Source of the DNA: Maricaulaceae bacterium | Lineage (GTDB): Bacteria > Pseudomonadota > Alphaproteobacteria > Caulobacterales > Maricaulaceae | Length of the DNA stretch: 64,000 nt | Assembly (NCBI GenBank): GCA_026126205.1 | Contig: JAHCJP010000004.1 | Location: 62,001-126,000 of the forward strand | Direction of reading: 5' to 3' | Made by a program: the position numbers and the translations under genes | Notes under the pieces: model-generated | Database searches by the model: none | What the model saw: the letters and a program-made list of their open reading frames with translations, nothing else | What the model was told of the DNA's origin: nothing | Shown here: positions 1 to 7,270 of the stretch, piece by piece | How the letters are laid out: each line of letters starts with the position of its first letter | Position numbering within the stretch: the stretch's first letter is position 1

Positions 1-149
1 CCGCCGCCAGCGCCTCCACCGTCACCGGCGCTGACGCCGCCTTCGGCGAGCAGCCGCGCCGCGCCAGCACGCGGGCGCGGGCCGCGGCGTCGCGGGTACG
101 CCGCGCCGGGGGCGGGATTCAGCGTCTGAAAACGTCTGCGGCGCCGCCA
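1..149. other. left-edge stretch without a supported gene
   Basis: No convincing gene can be called here. A minus-strand frame stays open from about position 118 to the window edge and reads as an Ala/Arg-rich peptide, but it has no ATG. A minus-strand ATG at 150 opens a different frame that stops within 45 codons. It may hold the beginning of a divergent gene, for example the regulator of the VOC gene, cut off by the window edge. Sequence further left is needed to decide. Confidence 0.3.
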
Positions 150-204
150 TTATGGCCTCTTGACCCGTTTCGTATAATACGTTACTGAACGTTTCATAAT
201 TATG
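150..204 (+). promoter_or_regulatory. promoter with three abutting palindromes before the VOC gene
   Basis: A perfect -10 hexamer TATAAT lies at 173-178, with a poor -35 candidate TTATGG at 150-155 (17 bp spacing). Three palindromes adjoin or overlap it: CGTAT-A-ATACG at 171-181, ACGTT-ACTG-AACGT at 179-192 and CATAATTATG at 195-204. The middle one would cover the transcription start, as expected for a repressor operator. The segment is strikingly AT-rich for this genome. The regulator is not identified. Confidence 0.5.
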
Positions 205-220
205 ATAGGAGAGTCGGGCG

Positions 221-670
221 ATGACCGCAACGCCGCAGACGCTGACCGCGCATCTGATCGTAAAGAACGCCGCCCGGGCGCTGGATTTCTATCGCGACGC
301 CTTCGGCGCCGAGGAACTGTTCCGGTTGGTCGAGCCCTCCGGCAAAGTCGGCCATGCCGAAATGCGCATCGGCGCCACCGGGTTCATGCTCGCCGACGAA
401 TATCCGGATTTCGGCGCCCTCGGCCCGGCCAGCATCGGCGGAACGCCGGTGAAATTCCGGCTGGAGGTGGCGGATGCGCAGGCCGCCATGACGCGGGCCG
501 TGAAAGCCGGGGCGGTCGAGGTGCGTCCCCTGAAGGACGAGTTCTATGGCGATCGCACCGGCATGGTCGCCGACCCGTTCGGGCATCACTGGTTCATCGC
601 CCAGAAGGTCGAGGACGTCAGCCCGGAAGAGATGCAGCGCCGCTGGACGCAGATGCTGGAAAGCGCCTGA
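221..670 (+). CDS. VOC family (glyoxalase/PhnB-like) protein
   Basis: A 149-residue protein of the vicinal-oxygen-chelate fold, the family of glyoxalase I, PhnB-type proteins and antibiotic-binding proteins. The N-terminal beta-alpha-beta half begins [17 protein letters not shown], with His11 in a usual metal-ligand position. The second half ends with the family signature DPFGHHW at 118-124. The start is fixed by AGGAGAG at 207-213, seven bases before the ATG. It stands alone behind a palindrome-rich operator, so expression is probably under a specific repressor. The substrate cannot be told from the sequence. It is cytoplasmic, with no signal peptide. Confidence 0.85.
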   Translation: MTATPQTLTAHLIVKNAARALDFYRDAFGAEELFRLVEPSGKVGHAEMRIGATGFMLADEYPDFGALGPASIGGTPVKFRLEVADAQAAMTRAVKAGAVEVRPLKDEFYGDRTGMVADPFGHHWFIAQKVEDVSPEEMQRRWTQMLESA

Positions 671-722
671 CCGGCTTCACCCCTCTCGCAACATCGCCGC
701 ATTTGGCCTATATGCGCGCGCC

Positions 723-1898
723 ATGAGCACCACGCTGGACATAAATACGCGCCGGAACAGCGCCGCCGCGCCCGCATCCGCCCCGGCCTCGTTGGCCGGG
801 CTGACGCGGCCCGCCCTGCGCGAGGCGCTGGTGAACAGCGGCGCCGTGCCGCCCGAAAAGGCGAAAATGCGCGCCGACCAGCTCTGGCGCTGGATCCACC
901 ATCATGGCGTCACCGGCTTCGATGCGATGACCAATGTATCGAAGGATCTGCGCGCCGCGCTGGCCGAGCGCTTCACGCTCGCCCGTCCGGAGCTGGTGGA
1001 GCGCCAGGTCTCGCGCGACGGCACGCGCAAATACCTGATCCGCCTCGCCCCCGGGGTGGAGTGCGAAACGGTGTTCATCCCCGATGTCGGCCGCTCTGGC
1101 GCGCTGTGCGTATCCAGCCAGGTCGGCTGCACGCTGAACTGCACTTTCTGCCACACAGGAACCCAGGCGCTGGTACGCAATCTGACGGCGCAGGAGATCG
1201 CGGCGCAGGTGCTGATCGCCCGCGACGACCTTGGCGAATGGCCGACCTCCAACGAGAACCGCCAGATCACCAATATCGTGTTCATGGGCATGGGTGAGCC
1301 GCTGTATAATTTCGACGCGGTCGCCGATTCCATCGACGTGATCTCTGATGGCGACGGTATCGCCATCAGCCGCCGGCGCACCACGGTCTCCACCTCCGGC
1401 GTCGTGCCGAAAATCCGCGAACTGGGCGAGCGCACCCAGGCGATGCTGGCCATCTCGCTGCACGCCACCAATGACGGTCTGCGCGACGAGCTGGTGCCGC
1501 TGAACAGAAAATACCCCATCGCGGAGCTGATGGAGGCCATCCGCGCCTATCCGGGCCTGTCCAACGCCCGCCGGGTGACCTTCGAGTATGTGATGCTGAA
1601 GGGCGTCAATGACAGCCTGGCCGAGGCCAGGGCGCTGGTGAACCTGCTGAAAGGCGTGCCGGCGAAGATCAACCTGATCCCCTTCAATCCCTGGCCGGGC
1701 GCGCCTTATGAGTGTTCGGACTGGGAGACGATCGAAAAATTCGCCGAGGTGGTGAACCGCGCCGGTTACGCCAGCCCGATCCGCACCCCGCGCGGGCGCG
1801 ACATCCTTGCCGCTTGCGGCCAGCTGCGCTCCGAATCCGTCAAGCAGCGCGCCAGCGAGCGGCGCAAGCTGGAAAGAGAAGCGGGCGCGGCTTCCTAA
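723..1898 (+). CDS. rlmN: 23S rRNA (adenine(2503)-C(2))-methyltransferase RlmN
   Basis: Radical-SAM methyltransferase of 391 residues that methylates C2 of A2503 in 23S rRNA and, in studied bacteria, A37 of some tRNAs. The 4Fe-4S motif CxxxCxxC is Cys136-Cys140-Cys143 (GCTLNCTFC), followed by the GMGEPL motif. The conserved C-terminal Cys lies in ILAACGQL. The start at 723 is preferred over upstream in-frame ATGs because the earlier residues overlap the VOC gene in another frame and look non-coding. The gene lies 52 bp after the VOC gene in the same direction and is followed by a 10-bp hairpin. Confidence 0.93.
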   Translation: MSTTLDINTRRNSAAAPASAPASLAGLTRPALREALVNSGAVPPEKAKMRADQLWRWIHHHGVTGFDAMTNVSKDLRAALAERFTLARPELVERQVSRDGTRKYLIRLAPGVECETVFIPDVGRSGALCVSSQVGCTLNCTFCHTGTQALVRNLTAQEIAAQVLIARDDLGEWPTSNENRQITNIVFMGMGEPLYNFDAVADSIDVISDGDGIAISRRRTTVSTSGVVPKIRELGERTQAMLAISLHATNDGLRDELVPLNRKYPIAELMEAIRAYPGLSNARRVTFEYVMLKGVNDSLAEARALVNLLKGVPAKINLIPFNPWPGAPYECSDWETIEKFAEVVNRAGYASPIRTPRGRDILAACGQLRSESVKQRASERRKLEREAGAAS

Positions 1899-1901
1899 GC
1901 A

Positions 1902-1936
1902 AACGCTCATGACGCGCGTTTCGCGACATGAGCGTT
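1902..1936. terminator. hairpin between convergent rlmN and EF-hand gene 1
   Basis: A perfect 10-bp inverted repeat, AACGCTCATG (1902-1911) and CATGAGCGTT (1927-1936), lies between the two convergent genes. Neither side has a long T run. The minus-strand side (GTTTGCTT) is the more T-rich, so it fits best as the end of the EF-hand transcript, possibly serving both directions. Confidence 0.55.
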
Positions 1937-1971
1937 CGCAGCCGGATCGTCAGGCTTATTGGAACCGCGAT

Positions 1972-2364
1972 TTAACGGTCCGGTCCGTCGCGCCACGGAT
2001 CGGGCGCGGGCCTTTCGGTTTCGTCGCCCCAGTCATCGCCGGTCGTGGGATCATCCGGATCGTCCCAGCGGTCGCGGGTTTGCTGATCGCCGCGCCATGG
2101 GTCGCCCCATTCACGGTCGCGTTCACCGAAGGCGTCGCCGCTATCGGGGCCGAAGGCGGCATCGTACTCGTCACGCGACAACATGCCGTCGCCGCTCAGG
2201 TCGGCGGCGTTGAACTCCTCCGCGGTGACGTCCGGATTCACCATCCGCAGCTCCTCGAAGGTGACCACGCCGTCGCCGTTGGCGTCGGCCTCCTCGAACG
2301 GGGTGGCATGGGCCGCCGCGGCGCCGAACAGCGCGGCGACGGATGTCAGCATAATCTTTCTCAT
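1972..2364 (-). CDS. exported EF-hand protein 1
   Basis: A 130-residue exported protein with signal peptide (residues 1-20, ending AHA) and two canonical calcium-binding EF-hand loops: Asp27-Glu38 (DANGDGVVTFEE) and Asp55-Glu66 (DLSGDGMLSRDE). A Trp/Asp/Arg-rich acidic tail follows. The start is chosen by AGGAGAG upstream and by the signal peptide. It is a close paralogue of the next gene at 2584-2853 and shares its promoter type. Family knowledge supports Ca2+ binding in the periplasm. Whether it acts as a buffer, sensor or structural protein is unknown. Confidence 0.85.
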   Translation of the reverse strand: MRKIMLTSVAALFGAAAAHATPFEEADANGDGVVTFEELRMVNPDVTAEEFNAADLSGDGMLSRDEYDAAFGPDSGDAFGERDREWGDPWRGDQQTRDRWDDPDDPTTGDDWGDETERPAPDPWRDGPDR

Positions 2365-2435
2365 CCTTCGCTCTCCTGATTTGCTTCGCCGGCCGCCCGG
2401 GGCGGCCCGGCTTGTTCCCAACCCATATCCATACG

Positions 2436-2460
2436 GACGCGCATGCCCCGGAATTGTTCC
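2436..2460 (-). promoter_or_regulatory. ECF-sigma-like promoter of EF-hand gene 1
   Basis: Read on the minus strand, GGAAC (2460-2456) is followed after 16 bases by CGTC (2439-2436). This is one base from the GGAAC-N16/17-CGTT consensus of EcfG general-stress sigma factors. It lies about 70 bases before the start codon, and the same arrangement precedes both sister EF-hand genes. Confidence 0.55.
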
Positions 2461-2500
2461 GAGCGGATTGCAGCGGCGGCTTCAGCCGCCATGAGCAAAG

Positions 2501-2533
2501 AAAAACCCCGGCGCGGGGGAGGTCGCGCCGGGG
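2501..2533 (-). terminator. intrinsic terminator of EF-hand gene 2
   Basis: On the minus strand a 10-bp GC stem, CCCCGGCGCG (2533-2524) with its complement at 2515-2506, is followed directly by five T residues (2505-2501). It is a textbook rho-independent terminator. The stem core is shared with the terminator of EF-hand gene 3. Confidence 0.85.
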
Positions 2534-2583
2534 CGGTTCAGGCCGCGGGCTGGCGGTCGCCCGCAACCATTGGCGTCAGGGCG

Positions 2584-2853
2584 TTAGCCGCCCCATTCGT
2601 CGTAGCCGGTGTCGTCGGCATCGTCGTCATCATCACCGCCGAACGCGGCGTCGTACTCATCACGCGACAGCATGCCGTCGCCATTGGTGTCGGCTGCGTC
2701 GAACTCCTCCTCGGTCGCGTCAGGGTTCACGGCCTGAAGTTCCTCGAGGGTGACCACGCCGTCGCCATTGGCGTCGGCGTCCTCGAACGGGGTCGCATAG
2801 GCCGCCGAGGCGCCGAACAGCGCGGCGGCGGAGATGATCAGAAGCTTCTTCAT
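2584..2853 (-). CDS. exported EF-hand protein 2
   Basis: An 89-residue protein with a signal peptide ending AYA at about residue 20 and two EF-hand loops at exactly the positions of its neighbours: Asp27-Glu38 (DANGDGVVTLEE) and Asp55-Glu66 (DTNGDGMLSRDE). It closes with a poly-Asp tail and GYDEWGG. It is the closest paralogue of the gene at 1972-2364. GGAGA lies ahead of the ATG. It is flanked by its own GGAAC-type promoter and an intrinsic terminator, so it is probably monocistronic. Likely periplasmic Ca2+ binding; precise role unknown. Confidence 0.87.
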   Translation of the reverse strand: MKKLLIISAAALFGASAAYATPFEDADANGDGVVTLEELQAVNPDATEEEFDAADTNGDGMLSRDEYDAAFGGDDDDDADDTGYDEWGG

Positions 2854-2895
2854 GGTCTTGTCTCCTGGTCCTGCGTCTCCAGCCAGCCCCTAACT

Positions 2896-2921
2896 GACGC
2901 CCTTGCCCCGGCCAGTGTTCC
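2896..2921 (-). promoter_or_regulatory. ECF-sigma-like promoter of EF-hand gene 2
   Basis: On the minus strand, GGAAC (2921-2917) is followed after 17 bases by CGTC (2899-2896), 43 bases before the ATG. The sequence just upstream (CTGCAGTCCGC) matches CTGCAATCCGC at the same place before EF-hand gene 1, so promoter and gene duplicated as a unit. Confidence 0.58.
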
Positions 2922-2953
2922 ATGCGGACTGCAGCGCCACGGAATGACGCAAG

Positions 2954-2983
2954 AAAAACCCCGGCGCGGGGTGAGCGCCGGGG
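2954..2983 (-). terminator. intrinsic terminator of EF-hand gene 3
   Basis: On the minus strand a 9-bp stem, CCCCGGCGC (2983-2975) with its complement at 2967-2959, is followed by five T residues (2958-2954). The stem is nearly identical to the terminator of EF-hand gene 2. Confidence 0.85.
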
Positions 2984-3036
2984 CTGAAGTGGAGGAAGCG
3001 GACGGGGGCTTGGGATCCCGCCGCAGTCATCCCGGG

Positions 3037-3306
3037 TTATTCGTCCCGGGAATCGTCGTCGGCCTCGTCGCCGTCCGCGTCTTCACGCGCCTCGCGCCAG
3101 GCTTCGTATTCGTCTTCGGAAAGCACGCCGTCGCCGTCCTCGTCGAACTGGTCGAACTCGGCGAAGGTCAGTGAGGAATCGATCATCAGCAGTTCGGAAT
3201 AGCTGACCTGGCCATCACCGTCGGCGTCGGCCTCTTCGAAGTCCTGGGCCAGCGCCGCCGGAGCGATCAGCAGCGCCGCGGCCGTGATCATCAGAAACTT
3301 TTTCAT
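3037..3306 (-). CDS. exported EF-hand protein 3
   Basis: An 89-residue protein with signal peptide (cleavage near ALA-QD, residue 20) and EF-hand loops Asp27-Glu38 (DADGDGQVSYSE) and Asp55-Glu66 (DEDGDGVLSEDE), again at the residue numbers of its two neighbours. The tail is strongly acidic. It is more diverged than the other two, so it represents an older duplication. The start is chosen for the signal peptide and GGAGAACG upstream. It has its own GGAAC-type promoter and intrinsic terminator. Confidence 0.87.
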   Translation of the reverse strand: MKKFLMITAAALLIAPAALAQDFEEADADGDGQVSYSELLMIDSSLTFAEFDQFDEDGDGVLSEDEYEAWREAREDADGDEADDDSRDE

Positions 3307-3377
3307 TTGTTCGTTCTCCTTCCACTGTCCGCCGCCGGAGCCGCGAAGAACGGCCCGGAGCGCCACAACGCCATAAA

Positions 3378-3403
3378 GACGGGAGGCGGCATGCGCCGGT
3401 TCC
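3378..3403 (-). promoter_or_regulatory. ECF-sigma-like promoter of EF-hand gene 3
   Basis: On the minus strand, GGAAC (3403-3399) is followed after 17 bases by CGTC (3381-3378), 71 bases before the ATG. The flanking sequence is unlike that of the two sister promoters, so conservation of just these two boxes is meaningful. Confidence 0.55.
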
Positions 3404-3515
3404 ACCGTGGAATGCGGCAATTCAGCGGCGGCGGCGGTTTCCCGCAAGGCGCGAAGACGCTTACGAAAAACACGTGGCGCGTGTTAACCTTGATGGTTGG
3501 GGAGGCGCCGCCTGC

Positions 3516-4319
3516 ATGTACTTCATCTATGTCGACGAATCCGGCGATCCGGGGCGCAAGGATACGTCCTCGGCGGTGCTGGTGCTCGCCGGTCTGACCG
3601 TCGCCGCCGCCCGCCAGCCCGACGTGGTGAAGGCCATAGAGGCGATGCGCGGCGAGGTGCAGGCGCGATACGGGTTGAAGCCTTCGGCGAAAATGCGCGG
3701 GTCGGACTGGATGCGCGAGGGCTCCGTCCCGGTCGGCAGGCGAGTCGAGATGATCGAGTTCGCGCTGAAGAAGATCGCCGCCATACCGGGGTTGCGCCTG
3801 TTCCTGGTGGCGGTGAACAAGGATGGACTGCCCGCCGAGATCGACATCTATCGCGCCGGCTGGAAGGCCATGCTGCAAAGGTTCGATGGCTGGCTGGCGC
3901 GCGCCAATCGCGGGGCGCAATTGCCCAAGGCCGCACCCGGCGTGGTGATGTGCGACGACACCCGCGGCGGACAGTTGAATGCGCTGGTCAGCGAACTGAA
4001 GGCCCGCAATCCGGTGGAGCAGCGCGGCGGCCTGCTGGGCGGCGCGCGCACCGTCAACAGGCCCCTGCGCTACATCATCGAGGACCCCTTGCGCCGCAAC
4101 GGCCGTGAATCGCAGCTGATCCAGGCGGCGGACCTGTGCGCCTATGCGGTCTATCAGGCGTTTTCACCGCGCGGCGCGCCGCGCGACGGCAAAAAGCCTG
4201 AGGATCTGCACAAGGCGCTGGCGCCAGTCACCGAACGGGCGAACGGGCCTTTCGGCGTACACATGGTGGGAAGGGTTCCGAAAGGCATGACGCGACAGCG
4301 CCGCGGCCTGTTCGGATAA
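3516..4319 (+). CDS. DUF3800 family protein
   Basis: A 267-residue protein that opens with the DUF3800 signature YVDESGD (residues 5-11) and carries the matching C-terminal motif QAADLCAYAVY, which together resemble an RNase H-like metal site. The family is found in phages, plasmids and defence islands as well as isolated chromosomal genes. No activity is assigned here. The start at 3516 places the first acidic motif five residues in, as usual for the family, behind GGGAGG. No mobile or defence genes lie next to it. It is divergent from the EF-hand array. Confidence 0.8.
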   Translation: MYFIYVDESGDPGRKDTSSAVLVLAGLTVAAARQPDVVKAIEAMRGEVQARYGLKPSAKMRGSDWMREGSVPVGRRVEMIEFALKKIAAIPGLRLFLVAVNKDGLPAEIDIYRAGWKAMLQRFDGWLARANRGAQLPKAAPGVVMCDDTRGGQLNALVSELKARNPVEQRGGLLGGARTVNRPLRYIIEDPLRRNGRESQLIQAADLCAYAVYQAFSPRGAPRDGKKPEDLHKALAPVTERANGPFGVHMVGRVPKGMTRQRRGLFG

Positions 4320-4324
4320 ACGAC

Positions 4325-4358
4325 GCGGGCGGCCGTCCGTTTTCGAACCGCCGCCCGC
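4325..4358 (+). terminator. hairpin after the DUF3800 gene
   Basis: A 9-bp GC stem (GCGGGCGGC 4325-4333, GCCGCCCGC 4350-4358) follows the stop codon by five bases. Only a short pyrimidine tail (TTCTC) follows, so it is a probable but imperfect intrinsic terminator. The remaining DNA to 4447 shows no gene. Confidence 0.5.
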
Positions 4359-4447
4359 TTCTCGCGTTTCGAACCTACGCCGGGTCTTGCCCGGTTCAGC
4401 TCCGCATCAACCAATATAGCATCGCCGCGGCCAGCGGCAAAGCCGGT

Positions 4448-4900
4448 TCAGGGCATCAGAATATCGCTCAGCCGTTTCTCCAACTTCTTCACCGGTTCGC
4501 TGGTGACATCAGCCTCTATCTCCGGATCGATCAGCGCCTTCAGGGCCGCGCTGTAATGCGGGCGCGCCGCGCCCAGCGCAGGGGCCGGGGCGAACACCAC
4601 CAGGCGCGCGAAGGCGCCCTTGGCCGCGCGGGCGTTGAGCTTTTCGACGACGCCTTCGATGAAGCGGGCCTTTTCCAGGGCGTGGCGGTCGGTGTTCTCC
4701 ACCGCCGAAAAGCCCTTTGAAGGGTCAGGGTAGCGGCCGGGTTTGTCTGCGCTCAGCTCCCGGTCGGGCGGGATTTCGGGATCCAGCGCCAGCACCTTTT
4801 TCAGCTTCGGGGTCTTCGGGGTTCCGTCATTGCGATAGATCAGGGCCTTGCCGCCATCGAAGGCGGCGACCCAGACATTCTGTTTCTTGCTGAGAGGCAT
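4448..4900 (-). CDS. host attachment family protein
   Basis: A 150-residue protein of the host-attachment family (PF10116-like), named after an Agrobacterium plant-attachment locus but spread through free-living proteobacteria. Family hallmarks are the N-terminal strand NVWVAAFDGGKALIYRN, FSAVENTDRHALEKARFIEGVV and the strand LVVFAPAPALGAAR. The fold is thought related to the eRF1/baeRF group, and the biochemical role is unknown. The start is set by CAGGAG a few bases upstream. It is single and divergent from the creatininase operon. The name should not be read as evidence for a host. Confidence 0.75.
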   Translation of the reverse strand: MPLSKKQNVWVAAFDGGKALIYRNDGTPKTPKLKKVLALDPEIPPDRELSADKPGRYPDPSKGFSAVENTDRHALEKARFIEGVVEKLNARAAKGAFARLVVFAPAPALGAARPHYSAALKALIDPEIEADVTSEPVKKLEKRLSDILMP

Positions 4901-5043
4901 CGTGTCTCCTGGGACAGGGAACAGGGGCAGCATAGCAACACTTCGGCGCCGCCGGAACGTCATGCAAGGGGACGCGGCGCCGCATCTTGCGCGCGGGCGC
5001 GTCCGGCGCTTTTCTCCCGCTTTCGCAGCAAGGACGAATCCTC

Positions 5044-5787
5044 ATGCAACTGCATCTCTGCGCCTGGCCCGAGGTCGAGACATATCTGAAGCGCTCGAAG
5101 GGGATCGTGATCCCCATCGGCTCCACCGAACAGCACGGCCCGAACGGCCTGCTGGGCACCGACGCCCTGTGCCCGGAGATCATCGCCCGCGAGGCGGGGG
5201 AGGAGGCGGGTTTCCTGGTGGGCCCGACTTTCAACGTCGGCTGCGCCCAGCACCATCTGGCGTTTCCGGGCACGATCACCCTTCGCCCCTCGACGATGAT
5301 GGCGGCGATGGAGGACTGGATCGACTCCCTGGTCCGCCATGGCTTCCGCCAGATCTATTTTCTTAACGGCCATGGCGGGAACATCGGCACGATCCAGGCC
5401 ACATTCGCTGAAAGCTATGCGCCCTGGTCATTCGACGCCGACCCCTGCCCCTACACGCTGAAATTCCGCAACTGGTGGGAGCTTCCGGGGGTGATGGACG
5501 TCTGCAAGCAACTGTTCCCCACCGGCGACGGCAGCCACGCCACGGCGTCCGAGGTGGCGGTGACCTATTACGGCTACCCGCAGGCGGTGAAGGACGTATC
5601 CATGAGCCCGAAGATCGCGCCGGAGGGTGATTTCACCGACGCCGCCGACTATCGCCGGAATTTCCCCGATGGCCGCATCGGTTCCGACCCCTCGCAGGCG
5701 ACGCCGGAAAAGGGCGCCAAGATCGTCGCCGCCGCGAAAAAGGCGTTGATCAAGGAGGCGCAGGCGTTTTTCGGCGCAAAGGGGTAA
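5044..5787 (+). CDS. creatininase family amidohydrolase
   Basis: A 247-residue protein of the creatininase/FAPy-deformylase metallohydrolase family. Metal-binding positions are visible: Glu29 and His31 in GSTEQHGPNG, Asp40 in GTDA, His110 in NGHGGN, and a Glu in GSHATASEVAV. Members hydrolyse cyclic amides such as creatinine or formamidopyrimidines, and the substrate here is not deducible. The start with MQLHLCAWPEVE fits the family. It heads an operon with the DUF4287 gene (9-bp gap) and the PhzF gene (overlap), suggesting one small catabolic or detoxifying unit. Confidence 0.85.
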   Translation: MQLHLCAWPEVETYLKRSKGIVIPIGSTEQHGPNGLLGTDALCPEIIAREAGEEAGFLVGPTFNVGCAQHHLAFPGTITLRPSTMMAAMEDWIDSLVRHGFRQIYFLNGHGGNIGTIQATFAESYAPWSFDADPCPYTLKFRNWWELPGVMDVCKQLFPTGDGSHATASEVAVTYYGYPQAVKDVSMSPKIAPEGDFTDAADYRRNFPDGRIGSDPSQATPEKGAKIVAAAKKALIKEAQAFFGAKG

Positions 5788-5796
5788 ACTCGCCGC

Positions 5797-6351
5797 ATGA
5801 GCGATTTCGTCCCCCCGGTCTCCGACGACGCCGTGCGCAAGGCCACCGGCCGCGACTGGGCCGGCTGGCGGGTGGAGCTGGACCGGTGGGCGCAGGACCT
5901 GGACCACAAGACCATCGCCCGCAAGCTGCACGAGGAGTACGGCCTCTCCGGCTGGTGGGCGCAGATGGTCACCGGCAGCTGGGAGATGCTCACCGGCCGC
6001 CGCGAGAAGCACGAGCGCACCGAAGGCTTCCAGGCCACGGCCTCGAAAACCGTCGCCGCACCGGCCGGATTGGTCGAGGCGGCGTTCCTGCATGACGCCG
6101 TATTCGCAGGCTGGGGGCCGCAAGGGCGGTTGAAGGTGACCAGTAACAGGCCGGGAAAGACAGTAAATGGCCTGTGGGAGGGTGATTATAGGGGTGGCCG
6201 GATCGCGGTCTGGCTGTCAGAGGCGGATGGCAAGACACGCATAACCCTCAGCCACGAAAAGCTCGCCACCGCCGAAATCTGCGACGCCCTGAAGGCCGAA
6301 TGGCGCGCGGCGCTTGGCCGCCTGAAGTCGAAACTGGAGGGCGGCGGGTGA
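5797..6351 (+). CDS. DUF4287/SRPBCC-like protein
   Basis: A 184-residue cytosolic protein. Residues 1-70 look like a DUF4287 segment (TGRDWAGW, HKTIARKLHEEYGLSGWWAQMV). The remainder resembles an SRPBCC/AHSA1-type ligand-binding half (FQATASKTVAAPAGLV, then DGKTRITLSHEKL near the end). No enzymatic residues are evident. It lies 9 bp after the creatininase-family gene, and its stop codon overlaps the GTG start of the PhzF gene, so the three are probably translated together. Confidence 0.7.
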   Translation: MSDFVPPVSDDAVRKATGRDWAGWRVELDRWAQDLDHKTIARKLHEEYGLSGWWAQMVTGSWEMLTGRREKHERTEGFQATASKTVAAPAGLVEAAFLHDAVFAGWGPQGRLKVTSNRPGKTVNGLWEGDYRGGRIAVWLSEADGKTRITLSHEKLATAEICDALKAEWRAALGRLKSKLEGGG

Positions 6352-7172
6352 GCGCCGGGCGCATTCCCTATTACGAACTGCACGCCTTTTCCGAAGGCCC
6401 GTTCACCGGCAACCCGGCTGGCGTATGCCTGCTGGAAGCGTTCCCGGAAGACGCGGTTCTGCGCGGGATCGCCGCGTCCAACAACCTGTCGGAAACCGCC
6501 TTTCTGGTCCGCAAGCCGGACGAAGCCGACGCCTGGTCCCTGCGCTGGTTCACTCCGGCGGTGGAGGTGGATTTGTGCGGCCACGCCACATTTGCGCCCG
6601 GCGCGCTGCTTTTCGAATTGGGAATGGTGGCGGGCGGAGCGGCGCATTTCGACACCCGTTCGGGACGGCTGATGGTGCGCGCGGCCAGTGGCGGACGCTA
6701 TGAGATGGACCTGCCGGAGGTGGGCTTCGCGCCCGCCCCGGCGCATCCCGCCGCCGTCGCGGCGCTGGGGGCCGGCGCGCCGGTGGAAGCCTACGACGTC
6801 AAGCGCGTGCACGGCGCCGGCTATCAGATGCTGGTGTTCAGCGGCGAAGCGGTTATCGCGGGCCTGAAGCCGGATCGCGGCGCGTTGCGCTCAGCGAACG
6901 TCAATGTCATCGCCACCGCGCCGGGCGACAGCGCAGATTTCGTCTCGCGCTTCTTCGCGCCGGCTTCGGGCGTCGACGAGGATCCGGTGACCGGTTCGGC
7001 CCATTGCACCCTCGCTCCCTACTGGGCGAAGCGGCTGGGCAGGGCGCGGCTTTCGGCCCGCCAGATCGGCCCACGTCCAGGGGCGCTTGAGGTGGAAACT
7101 CGCAACGGCCGCGTGCTGCTTTCGGGACGGGCGGCGCGCTGGGTTGACGGCGTCATCCTTTTGCCAGACTGA
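6348..7172 (+). CDS. PhzF family isomerase/epimerase
   Basis: A 274-residue protein of the PhzF family (diaminopimelate-epimerase fold), whose founder isomerises a phenazine precursor. Most members act on unknown small molecules. Visible motifs are FTGNPAGV, the catalytic-type Glu49 in NNLSETAFL, VDLCGHAT, and DEDPVTGSAHC near the C-terminus. The start is a GTG at 6348 overlapping the preceding stop (GTGA), behind GGAGG. An upstream in-frame codon would only extend it with unrelated sequence. No phenazine genes are nearby, so phenazine synthesis is not implied. Confidence 0.88.
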   Translation: MSAGRIPYYELHAFSEGPFTGNPAGVCLLEAFPEDAVLRGIAASNNLSETAFLVRKPDEADAWSLRWFTPAVEVDLCGHATFAPGALLFELGMVAGGAAHFDTRSGRLMVRAASGGRYEMDLPEVGFAPAPAHPAAVAALGAGAPVEAYDVKRVHGAGYQMLVFSGEAVIAGLKPDRGALRSANVNVIATAPGDSADFVSRFFAPASGVDEDPVTGSAHCTLAPYWAKRLGRARLSARQIGPRPGALEVETRNGRVLLSGRAARWVDGVILLPD

Positions 7173-7270
7173 AAATTCCGGTCAGACTGCAGTGGGCGTA
7201 AACGCGCCATGGACCGGACGCGCTGTAGCAGGCTAGATAGGCGCGCGGGGCGTGCGAAGGCAGGGGAATC

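Noticed and set aside
4360..4430. tRNA-like fragment with TTCGAACC near 4364-4372
   Set aside because: TTCGAACC is self-complementary and no acceptor, D or anticodon stems can be folded around it on either strand.
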